Part shown: piece by piece, positions 55,240 to 63,086 of the stretch
Layout: every line of letters starts with the position of its first letter
How positions within the stretch are numbered: position 1 is the first letter of the stretch
Made by a program: the position numbers and the translations under genes
Assembly: GCF_003946915.1 (NCBI RefSeq)
Contig: NZ_RPOC01000007.1
Span: 62,001 to 126,000, forward strand
DNA: 64,000 bases
Origin: Flavobacterium ustbae
Lineage (GTDB): Bacteria > Bacteroidota > Bacteroidia > Flavobacteriales > Flavobacteriaceae
Direction: 5' to 3'
The notes under the pieces: generated by a model
The model's input: the letters and a program-made list of their open reading frames with translations, nothing else
Databases searched by the model: none
What the model was told of the DNA's origin: nothing

Positions 55240-58014
55240 CTATATTGTGCATTCAATTATATATTTTCCAGAGCCCAATTCTAAAACTGGTTTAATTCCA
55301 TCATTACCAGCCCGAATCTTTTTATCATCAATTTTTATCTCAGAATTTTTAGCAACTGGCAGTTTTATTGTCGCTGTTGTATTTACTGGAATTTCCACAC
55401 TCAGAATAAACTTTCCATCTTTCTTTTCCCAAGACGAAACAATTTTCCCATAAACCGATTGATAATCCGCTTTCGCGAAAGTCATATCGCCAACCACTTC
55501 TGGCTGAATGAAGAAATGTTTGAATCCTGGTTTTTCAGGATCGGCTACAATTCCGGCTAAACTTTGGTAAAACCATTCTTCGATTTGTCCCATCATAAAA
55601 TGGTTATACGAATTCCCTTTTCTCGGATCCCATTGTTCTGTCAAAGTCGTAACACCATATTTAATCTGAAAACCGTAACCCGGCGCATCATAATGATTGT
55701 TCATTTTGAACATTGTTTCGTTCTCGCCATTTCGTGCCAAAGCCTGAAATAAATAGCGATTTCCAACATCTCCTGTGGTCAGACGATCACCTTTTGCTGC
55801 GATATCAGCCAATAAATTTTGCATTACAGCTTCTTTATATTGTGGCTCAACAATATTCATAAAAATCGGAACTGCATTACTAAACTGACTTCCCGTGCCG
55901 TATTGTTTGGTTTCTGCGTTAAAAAACTCATTATTAAAAGCCGTTCTAATCTCGGTAGTCAAAGTTTCGTATTTCTCAATATCATCAATTTTACCTAATA
56001 ATTTAGCTGCTTTTGCCACTAAACTTGCTCCATAATAAAAATGTGAAGTTGCCGAAAGCGCAATCGGGCTGTTTTTTGAATATCCTGCAGGATGTGTTCC
56101 GTAATCGTACCAATCACCCAAACCGTGTGAAACGATGTGATTTTTAGATTTTGATTCTAAATAATCGACATAGTTTTTCATAATCGAATAATATTTTTCG
56201 ATTAAAGAGGCATCGCCGTAATATTCGTAATACATCCAAGGCAAAATCACGCCTGTAACACCCCATTCTGGAGAATCGGTAAAATCGCCACCAAAAATGA
56301 TATATTCAGGAACAATCGACGGAATAAGTCCGTTTTCTCTTTGCGAATCTGCAATGTTCTGCATGGTCGCAGGAACGAAAGTTTGCAAACTATAATTAAA
56401 TAATAATCCTGGTCCGTTTAAGTGGATTTCTTCCAGCCAGCCTAATTTTTCGCGTTGCGGACAATCGGTAAAAACGCTCTGGAAATTACTTTTTATAGCA
56501 TAATTTATAATCTCATGTGTTTTATTAAACAACTCATTCGAACACGCAAAACTTCCCGCTTCTCCAGCCGAATTGTAAATGAAATTCGATTTCAAATCTA
56601 ACAAAGTAGGGAGACTTTTATCTTTTGTTTCTTTGTAATTAATGTTTTCAATCTGAACAAACTGAAATCCGTAAAAGCTAAATTTCGGCGTCCATTCTTC
56701 GGTATCTTTACTTTTTAGAGTATAGTCGTAATAATATGGTTTTCCTGATTTTCCCTGTCCAACCGTTCCGTCTTCGTTTAAGCTTTCTCCAACCCAAACA
56801 CGAACGGTTTGTCCTTTTTTACCTTTTACTTTGATGGTTGGAAATCCCGAAAGATTTTGTCCCATATCAAAAATAAAGAAATTAGGTTTTAGCTCTTTTG
56901 CCGTTTTTACTTCATATTGTTTTTGAATCGTAATAGGTGTTGCAGTTTGCGGTCTTAAAACGCCTTTTGGCGCTTCCTGAACGACAACTTTTTTCCAATT
57001 TGAATCTTTAAATTTTTTAGTGTTCCAGCCTTTTTGTTCTAAATTGGCGTTGTAATCTTCTCCGCCAAAAATACTGTTGTACGTAATCGGACTTTTGCTG
57101 TATTTCCAAGTTTCGTCTGATTGTATAATTTCTTCTGAATTATCATTGTATTTGATTTTCATTTTGAAGAATAAAGTCGGCGGACCAAAACTCACAAAGA
57201 ATTTCGTATATCGCTCAGCCAGCGTATTGTACATTCCATTTCCTAATAAAACGCCGATTACATTTTCTCCTTTTTGAAGTTGTTTCGCATTTAATTCGTA
57301 AACATTATAATTTACCGTTTTATCGTAATCTGTCCACAAAGGCGCAAACTGACTGTTACCCACTTTTTTTCCGTTAATGGTTAGTTCGTAATGTCCTAAA
57401 CCTGAAATGTAAACAACCGCTTCTTTAATTTCTTTTTTTATTTCGAAAGGTTTACGAAGCATGATACTTCTTCTTGACAAAGAATCGGAAGCATTAATAA
57501 TCGCATCTTTCTTTTCTCTTTTGTAAGTGGCACTGTGAAAGTTTCTGCCTTCCGGCAAATGACTGTCGGCTTTGGTAATGGCTCCAATCCAAACGGGATT
57601 TAATTCAGATTCTAAAGGTGCCGTTCTAAAAGTAGCGGTTCTGCTCCATTTTGAAAGTTTTCCTTGCTGATTCCAAACTTTAACTTTCCAGAAATATTTG
57701 GTTTCGTTTTTTAGCGGTTTTCCGTTATAAACAATATGTAGATTTTTGTCTGAATTTACTCTTCCTGTGTTCCAAATATCTCCGTCGTCGTTATTTAGTT
57801 TTTCTTCGGAAGATGCAACTAAAATCAAATAGGCAATTTGCGAGGCATCGGATTCTTTTGAAACCAATTTCCAACCGAATTTTGGTTGATTTTGGATGAC
57901 GGCTAAAGGATTTTCAGCCATTTCTGTGGTGAGATGTACAGGCAGAATTTGTCCTTTAGAAACTAATGTTACTAAAAGAAAAATTACTATTGATATATTT
58001 TTAAAAAACTTCAC
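55240..58014 (-). CDS. GH78 alpha-L-rhamnosidase (second copy type)
   Basis: Exported alpha-L-rhamnosidase, about 924 aa from the GTG at 58014. That start gives a good signal peptide: MKFFKNISIVIFLLVTLVSKG. The frame is open to a GTG at 58035 inside the palindrome 58031-58182, so the later start is preferred. Motifs are LTTEMAENPLAVIQNQPKFGWKL, EAVVYISGLGHYELTINGKKVG, and VFTDCPQREKLGWLEEIHLNG. The last is a variant of the DCPQRNER...D motif in the other GH78. TTGDVGNRYLFQALA, YGVTTLTEQWDP and PGFKHFFIQPEV are also seen. Low identity to the other GH78 suggests a different rhamnose linkage. Inference from context: pectic side chain. Confidence 0.93.
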   Translation of the reverse strand: MKFFKNISIVIFLLVTLVSKGQILPVHLTTEMAENPLAVIQNQPKFGWKLVSKESDASQIAYLILVASSEEKLNNDDGDIWNTGRVNSDKNLHIVYNGKPLKNETKYFWKVKVWNQQGKLSKWSRTATFRTAPLESELNPVWIGAITKADSHLPEGRNFHSATYKREKKDAIINASDSLSRRSIMLRKPFEIKKEIKEAVVYISGLGHYELTINGKKVGNSQFAPLWTDYDKTVNYNVYELNAKQLQKGENVIGVLLGNGMYNTLAERYTKFFVSFGPPTLFFKMKIKYNDNSEEIIQSDETWKYSKSPITYNSIFGGEDYNANLEQKGWNTKKFKDSNWKKVVVQEAPKGVLRPQTATPITIQKQYEVKTAKELKPNFFIFDMGQNLSGFPTIKVKGKKGQTVRVWVGESLNEDGTVGQGKSGKPYYYDYTLKSKDTEEWTPKFSFYGFQFVQIENINYKETKDKSLPTLLDLKSNFIYNSAGEAGSFACSNELFNKTHEIINYAIKSNFQSVFTDCPQREKLGWLEEIHLNGPGLLFNYSLQTFVPATMQNIADSQRENGLIPSIVPEYIIFGGDFTDSPEWGVTGVILPWMYYEYYGDASLIEKYYSIMKNYVDYLESKSKNHIVSHGLGDWYDYGTHPAGYSKNSPIALSATSHFYYGASLVAKAAKLLGKIDDIEKYETLTTEIRTAFNNEFFNAETKQYGTGSQFSNAVPIFMNIVEPQYKEAVMQNLLADIAAKGDRLTTGDVGNRYLFQALARNGENETMFKMNNHYDAPGYGFQIKYGVTTLTEQWDPRKGNSYNHFMMGQIEEWFYQSLAGIVADPEKPGFKHFFIQPEVVGDMTFAKADYQSVYGKIVSSWEKKDGKFILSVEIPVNTTATIKLPVAKNSEIKIDDKKIRAGNDGIKPVLELGSGKYIIECTI

Positions 58015-58030
58015 TTTAATATTTTTTTTC

Positions 58031-58182
58031 GCCACGAATTCACGAATTTTCTCTAATTTTTCTTTGCGTTTTTATTTCTCTAATTTAAACCGAATTATTG
58101 ATTCGATTAATCTGTGAAATTATTTTAATCTATAGCAAATAAATTATGCTCTGATAATAAAAATAATTCGTGAATTCGTGGC
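58031..58182. repeat. GCCACGAATTCACGAA palindrome
   Basis: Fills the 148-bp gap between the propeller and GH78 genes. Outer arms GCCACGAATTCACGAATTTT and AATAATTCGTGAATTCGTGGC are nearly perfect. The inner sequence is degenerate GAATTATTGATTCG. The same outer arms close the gap at 53459-53675. Confidence 0.85.
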
Positions 58183-58184
58183 TA

Positions 58185-60050
58185 TTATAATTTTTTAGTA
58201 ACCAAAGACTCGATATTGAAAACTGCTTCAGGGATTAATTTTCCGGTTTGAGGCAGGTCGTCGTAATCGTCTGTGTCTGGCGCTGTGTCTGCATTTGGAG
58301 TAAATCTTTGTTCTCCTGTTCGGAACATGATTCTTTCAAATCCGTCTGTTGGCGCGTAGAATATCTTTGTTGATTCTTTTTCATCGTTTACTTTTATCGT
58401 GTACGAACGGTTTTTTGCATCTAATTTAACCGTTACTTTATACGTTTTATTGGCTTCATATTTCCCAATTCCATTAAAACGAGCTCCCGTTTTCACCTTA
58501 ATCTGACCGTCTGAATCGAAAGTCAATCTTACCGAAGGCAAACCTTGTTTATTTTGGAATTCTACCTGCAATAAACCGTGATTGTTCTGTTCTGGTTTAA
58601 CTGTAAAAACAGCTTCCATTTTAGACGCAAACGGAATCACTCTCTCGGCTCTTGAATAATCAAAATAATCCTGGTCTCTTAAAGTCAGCCATTTTTTACC
58701 GTCAGCTTTCTTTTCGATTTTAGTTGATGCCCAAGAAAGATCATAAGTATTCCAGAATTTCAATTCTTCTCCGTCCGGCAGATTATTGAAAACATCGTTT
58801 ACATTTTCATTTACCACAGAAGTCACTGGAACGGGAATCGAAGCCACCCAAATATCCTCTTTGTTTACGCTATAACCTACCCATATTTTTCCGTCGGGCG
58901 GAGTTCCATTTTTCTCTGTAATTCCGCGAACGTATTGTGGACCTGCTGATTTGTAGTTTCCGCCATAACGCATCGGACTTACTTCGCCGTGAACCAATAA
59001 TAAATCTTTGTAATTCAATCCATCGTCACTCGTTGAAATTGCCAAAGGCCAGCGATATTCCGACGGATTATACAATGTCGCATAACGGTTGTCAGATGTT
59101 TTTTGTCCCCAAATTTTAGCATTGCTGTTTACAAATCCTGGTGCACGTAACGGCATATAATCCCAAGATTTTCCGCCGTCACGGCTGATTGATGTTAAAG
59201 CATGTTTCCATAAACCGACTACATTTCCGTTTGGCAAATGATAATAACTAAAAGCTTTATACGGTTTCTGAAGCGGAATCAATTCATCATCACGATCGGC
59301 TTCTTCTACCCATTGCTGTAAAACTAAAGGCTCAGATAAAATTTCTTCACAAGCTTTGATCAGACCTTTGTCTTTTGATTTGGTATAAAAAGGAAATTTC
59401 GATTTCGATTTGTCCCATGTTTTATTGTATCTGATGAAATAGATTTCGCCGAAACTTCCGTCTTTTTTGATTTCGCGAATCACACGTCCAATACCTTTTC
59501 CATCGTTTGGATCGTCTTTTTCATCCATTGCGATTCCGTAATACGCTAAGGCAAAAAGTCGTTTATTTTTAGACGTATAAAAGCCCATTCTTTGGTGCAT
59601 AATGGCATCTAGATTTTTGGCAACACCTTCTACTCCCTCTTTTTTCCATCCGTCAGGAATTCTGTAAATCGGAAAAATTACTTCTGGTTTTGTCCATGTC
59701 TGACCATCTTTTGAGGTCATCAACAACGTCTGACTAGGAGGAATATGTTCACCTGAAGGATCGCTTAAATAATGCAGATAAAAGGTATTGTTCCAATACG
59801 CCATCATCGGCTGGTGGTTGTATGTCCATCCAAAACCGTCTGCTTTTTCAGGATGTTCACGACTCGCACGCATGATCTGCGTCGCGTGAACTCCAACCGC
59901 CGGACTTAATTGTCCATGATGGTAATCTACATTTGAAAGTGTTTTACCAACATAACGCACGGTGTCGTTTTGTGCATTTACAGCCGTGCAAGTCAAAAGA
60001 ATTGCAGAAGCAGTGATGATGTTGGTTTTTATGTTTTGGAAAGCAATCAT
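58185..60050 (-). CDS. Sialidase-fold beta-propeller protein with lectin-like C-terminus
   Basis: Exported protein of about 621 aa from the start at 60050 (MIAFQNIKTNIITASAIL). A GTG upstream (60071) lies in a repeat. The propeller part (about 25-420) includes WTYNHQPMMAYWNNTFYLHY, TLLMTSKDGQTWTKPEV, LTSISRDGGKSWDYMPL and AISTSDDGLNYKDLL. The C-terminal part (about 430-600) is a LamG-like beta-sandwich with the repeated KTYKVTVKLDAK type. It resembles exo-acting propeller enzymes such as rhamnosyl-glucuronate-acting GH145/PL27 families and BNR sialidases; I cannot choose. His and Trp residues around the first blade could form an active site. It lies between GH43 and GH78; target unknown. Confidence 0.6.
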   Translation of the reverse strand: MIAFQNIKTNIITASAILLTCTAVNAQNDTVRYVGKTLSNVDYHHGQLSPAVGVHATQIMRASREHPEKADGFGWTYNHQPMMAYWNNTFYLHYLSDPSGEHIPPSQTLLMTSKDGQTWTKPEVIFPIYRIPDGWKKEGVEGVAKNLDAIMHQRMGFYTSKNKRLFALAYYGIAMDEKDDPNDGKGIGRVIREIKKDGSFGEIYFIRYNKTWDKSKSKFPFYTKSKDKGLIKACEEILSEPLVLQQWVEEADRDDELIPLQKPYKAFSYYHLPNGNVVGLWKHALTSISRDGGKSWDYMPLRAPGFVNSNAKIWGQKTSDNRYATLYNPSEYRWPLAISTSDDGLNYKDLLLVHGEVSPMRYGGNYKSAGPQYVRGITEKNGTPPDGKIWVGYSVNKEDIWVASIPVPVTSVVNENVNDVFNNLPDGEELKFWNTYDLSWASTKIEKKADGKKWLTLRDQDYFDYSRAERVIPFASKMEAVFTVKPEQNNHGLLQVEFQNKQGLPSVRLTFDSDGQIKVKTGARFNGIGKYEANKTYKVTVKLDAKNRSYTIKVNDEKESTKIFYAPTDGFERIMFRTGEQRFTPNADTAPDTDDYDDLPQTGKLIPEAVFNIESLVTKKL

Positions 60051-60065
60051 TATATTGTGTTTTTG

Positions 60066-60194
60066 TTTCACGCAGATTAAGCAGATTTTAGCTGATCTAA
60101 GCAGATTTATTTTTAATTGTTAGTAATCTATTTTAGTTTAATACAGAAAAAAGATCTGCTTAATCTGCTTTAATCTTTTTAAATCTGCGTGAAA
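60066..60194. repeat. TTTCACGCAGATTAAGC palindrome
   Basis: TTTCACGCAGATTAAGCAGA and TCTTTTTAAATCTGCGTGAAA are the outer arms, with AGATCTGCTTAATCTGC and GATCTAAGCAGATTT pairing inside. The rest of the 245-bp gap to 60295 carries a CCCGATAGCTATCGGG hairpin and one CGCAGATTTAGCAGATT arm that ends next to the GH43 stop. Confidence 0.8.
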
Positions 60195-60295
60195 TTTTTC
60201 TAACTATTCCTTTAATATGCTTTATCTGCCATCCCGATAGCTATCGGGTGCGGGAAAAAAATTTACTCTCGCAGATTTAGCAGATTACACAGATT

Positions 60296-61213
60296 TTATT
60301 TTTTCTCAATTAATCCTTTTAAAACTTCATTAGAGATTGTCGTAATCGTTCCGTGTTTGTGTCCTTCCGGAAGACTTATTTTGGATGAAACATCTTCAAA
60401 ATGAACAAAATCTGAAGTGCTTAAAGCTTTATAATTTTTTGAACCGTAATTGTCATAATATAATAGCCAGTTTTTACCGACTTTTACAACTGTCGGACCT
60501 TCTGATAAATACTCAGTTAAAGGTTCTGAGCTTTTTTCAAACGGACCTAAAGGCGATTTTCCGAAAGCTACTTTTATGTTTCGCATTGGCCTTGTATTGT
60601 CTTTTAGAACCAAAACATAGTCTTTTTTTCCTTTTTTAACGATCACGCAATCAATTACGCTGAAACCTGGATCGTAATATAATTTTGTATCTGAAAACGT
60701 TTTGAAATCCTTTGTGGTTACGTAATACATTCTGTGGTTGTTTTTCTCGTCTTCTACACCTTTTGGATATCGGAACGGAATAGTTGATGCCCAAATAATA
60801 ATGTATTCTTTCTTTACATCATCATAAAAAATCTCTGGTGCCCAAACATTTACGACTTCCGGTTCGTTTTTCATTACCGGAATATATTGCTGTTCTGACC
60901 AATGAATTAAATCTTTTGAACTCGAATATCCGAAACCATTTCCACCTTTCCAGTCGGTTGTCCAAACCATGTGATAGGTTCCGTCTCCGCCTTTTGTAAT
61001 TGACGGATCGCGCATGATTTTACTGGCTCCGATTTCTGGTTTTAAAAATGATCCTTCTAAACCTTTCCAATTGTAACCGTCTTCGCTGTATGCCAAATAT
61101 AAACCTTCTGTCGCTGGTTCTCTAAACGACGTAAAAAGATAGAGTTCTTTCTTTTTCTGCGAATAACTGATCGCGAAAATTGAAAGGGTTACTATGATGA
61201 ATAATTTTTTCAT
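60296..61213 (-). CDS. GH43-family glycoside hydrolase
   Basis: Exported 305-aa single-domain enzyme with signal peptide FIIVTLSIFAISYSQ. The GH43 five-bladed propeller has the general base in IMRDPSI (Asp69), the pKa-modulating acid in SVIDCVIVKKG (Asp188) and the acid in LSEGPTVVKVG (Glu238). WAPEIFYDDVKKEYIIIWAS (124-143) is a further hallmark. GH43 enzymes in plant loci act on arabinose, xylose or galactose. Subfamily and substrate are not decidable from this view. It starts 78 bp after the GH28 stop, across a short palindrome. Confidence 0.9.
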   Translation of the reverse strand: MKKLFIIVTLSIFAISYSQKKKELYLFTSFREPATEGLYLAYSEDGYNWKGLEGSFLKPEIGASKIMRDPSITKGGDGTYHMVWTTDWKGGNGFGYSSSKDLIHWSEQQYIPVMKNEPEVVNVWAPEIFYDDVKKEYIIIWASTIPFRYPKGVEDEKNNHRMYYVTTKDFKTFSDTKLYYDPGFSVIDCVIVKKGKKDYVLVLKDNTRPMRNIKVAFGKSPLGPFEKSSEPLTEYLSEGPTVVKVGKNWLLYYDNYGSKNYKALSTSDFVHFEDVSSKISLPEGHKHGTITTISNEVLKGLIEKK

Positions 61214-61225
61214 GCTATTAAATTA

Positions 61226-61284
61226 AACACAGATTTCACGAATTAGCACGAATTTAATTAGTGAAAATCTGTGAAATTCGTGTT
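61226..61284. repeat. AACACAGATTTCACGAATT palindrome
   Basis: Arms AACACAGATTTCACGAATT and AAATCTGTGAAATTCGTGTT bound an AGCACGAATTTAATTAGTG centre in the 78-bp gap between GH28 and GH43. It stops 7 bp from the GH28 stop codon. Confidence 0.8.
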
Positions 61285-61291
61285 ATATTAT

Positions 61292-62857
61292 TTATTCTAT
61301 AATCGCTTTTTTATCTAAAGAAGATCCTTTTTTAATCGCTGTTTTCACATTATTCAAAACATTATTTTTTAGGAAAATGTTTTTGGTTTCTTTTCCATCG
61401 GCTTCGATAAAAATATCGGTTTCATTGAATGGAAAATTATTATTTATCATGGCATTAGAAACATTATCTAACTTTATAACCGGAACTGCTTTTATTGGTG
61501 TTGATGATCCAACGTTGTCTAAAATAACATTTTTAGAATCTGAAATTTTGAAAGAAGAACCAACTGTCGCATTTACTTTTACGTCATGAAATTCGACATC
61601 TGTCGCCGTGCTTACCGTAAAACCTTCTTTTCCGTCCATGTTGATGTTGGAGAACGTGATATTTTGAATCGGCATTTCTGTAATTCCCAGAATCTGACCT
61701 GCTTTGTTTACGTTAGATGCCGTGATATTACTCATATGAATGTTTCTAAAAATCGGCGTTTTCTCGGTTACAGGTTCTACTTTTGTTCCTTTATCATAGA
61801 AAAGACTTAAAACGATGGCTTCTTCTTTAATGTTTTTCATGACGATATTATCAACTCGAATATCTTCTACCACTCCGCCTCTTCCGCGAGCCGATTTGAT
61901 ACGAATTCCGCGATCGGTTCCGTCAAAAACACAATTCGAAATGGTGATTTTTTTGATTCCGCCCGACATTTCGCTTCCAATAACCACTCCGCCGTGACCG
62001 CTTAACATGGTGCAGTTTGTAATAGTTACATTTTCAGTTGCTTTTCCGTATTTACGTCCGTCGCCGTCTCTTCCAGATTTGATTGTAATACAGTCGTCTC
62101 CAACGCTGATGTGGCAGTTTGAAATATGAACATTTGTACAAGAAGAAGGATTGATTCCGTCTGTATTTGGCGAATGCGGATTAAAAATCGAGATTCCGGT
62201 TACGGTTACATTGTCGCAGAATTCTGGGTTAATCGTCCAGAAAGGTGAATTTTGAAACGTAACTCCTTCAATTAAAATGTTTTTGCAGTTGTAAGCCTGA
62301 AAAAATGATGGTCTGAAAAATTTCTTGTCAACGGTTCTTTTGTAATACGGTTCTGTGTAAAGGCCTTTATTTTGCTCTTCCCACATGGTTTGGTATTTCG
62401 TTGGAGGCAATGGTTCTTTGGCACTTTCGATTCGGTACACTTCATTCCACCACGCTTTTCCTTGTCCGTCGATTATGCCTCTTCCTGTGATACTGATGTT
62501 TTGCTGATCTTTAGCATAAAATAAGGGTTGGAAAGATTTCATTACAATTCCTTCATAACGCATTTCTACGTACGGCAAGTAATCATCAAAGTTTTCTGAG
62601 AACTTTAAAACTGCTCCAGAATCTAAATGAATTGTGATGTTGCTTTTAAGGGTTAATGCTCCTGTAAGGTATTCTCCTGCAGGGAAGAAAATCGTTCCTC
62701 CGCCGTTTTTCGATGCTTTTTCGATTGCATTTTGAATGGCTTGAGTACATTTTTGGCCTTTGTTGTTTCCGCCTTCTTTAAGGATGTTTATCCAGCCGTC
62801 TTGTGCGAAGGTTGTTAGACTAGTTATGCAGCAGAGTATTATTAATATGTTTTTCAT
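61292..62857 (-). CDS. GH28 polygalacturonase
   Basis: Exported pectin hydrolase, about 521 aa from the ATG at 62857 (MKNILIILCCITSLTTFAQ); the frame extends 8 codons upstream only to a GTG in a repeat. All four GH28 motifs are intact in the beta-helix (positions from the upstream GTG): NTD (239-241, PHSPNTDGINPSS), DD (262-263, VGDDCITIKSG), GHGG (295-298) and RIK (327-329, GIRIKSARGRGG). It hydrolyses alpha-1,4-galacturonosyl bonds, exo or endo. GH28 next to GH140 mirrors known RG-II loci, where the backbone is galacturonan. It ends 78 bp before GH43 and lies about 230 bp after the GH140 gene. Confidence 0.96.
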   Translation of the reverse strand: MKNILIILCCITSLTTFAQDGWINILKEGGNNKGQKCTQAIQNAIEKASKNGGGTIFFPAGEYLTGALTLKSNITIHLDSGAVLKFSENFDDYLPYVEMRYEGIVMKSFQPLFYAKDQQNISITGRGIIDGQGKAWWNEVYRIESAKEPLPPTKYQTMWEEQNKGLYTEPYYKRTVDKKFFRPSFFQAYNCKNILIEGVTFQNSPFWTINPEFCDNVTVTGISIFNPHSPNTDGINPSSCTNVHISNCHISVGDDCITIKSGRDGDGRKYGKATENVTITNCTMLSGHGGVVIGSEMSGGIKKITISNCVFDGTDRGIRIKSARGRGGVVEDIRVDNIVMKNIKEEAIVLSLFYDKGTKVEPVTEKTPIFRNIHMSNITASNVNKAGQILGITEMPIQNITFSNINMDGKEGFTVSTATDVEFHDVKVNATVGSSFKISDSKNVILDNVGSSTPIKAVPVIKLDNVSNAMINNNFPFNETDIFIEADGKETKNIFLKNNVLNNVKTAIKKGSSLDKKAIIE

Positions 62858-62875
62858 TGTTGTGTTGTTTTTTGG

Positions 62876-62969
62876 TTTCACGCAGATTTAAAAAGATTAA
62901 AGCAGATCCAGCAGATTTTTTAAATTTAATCTGCGCAGATCAGCTAAAATCTGCTAAATCTGCGTGAAA
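62876..62969. repeat. TTTCACGCAGATTTAAA palindrome
   Basis: TTTCACGCAGATTTAAAAAG and ATCTGCTAAATCTGCGTGAAA are the outer arms, with GCAGATCCAGCAGATT and AATCTGCGCAGATC inside. It starts 19 bp from the GH28 start. Confidence 0.8.
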
Positions 62970-62988
62970 TATTTTATTCTCACTTTTT

Positions 62989-63074
62989 GTCATTGCTAGG
63001 AATGAAGCAACCACATTTACAAAATCAATTTTGCTTATAAGTTGTAGTGAGGTTGCTTCGTTCCTCGCAATGAC
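62989..63074. repeat. GTCATTGCTAGGAATGAAGC palindrome
   Basis: GTCATTGCTAGGAATGAAGC (then AACC) pairs with GGTTGCTTCGTTCCTCGCAA (then TGAC). A third kind of interior between GTCAT and ATGAC ends. It sits between the GH28 and GH140 genes. Confidence 0.85.
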
Positions 63075-63086
63075 CAATCTATAGGG

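Noticed and set aside
58015..58035. GTG start at 58035 for the second GH78
   Set aside because: It lies inside a palindrome; the GTG at 58014 begins a proper signal peptide.
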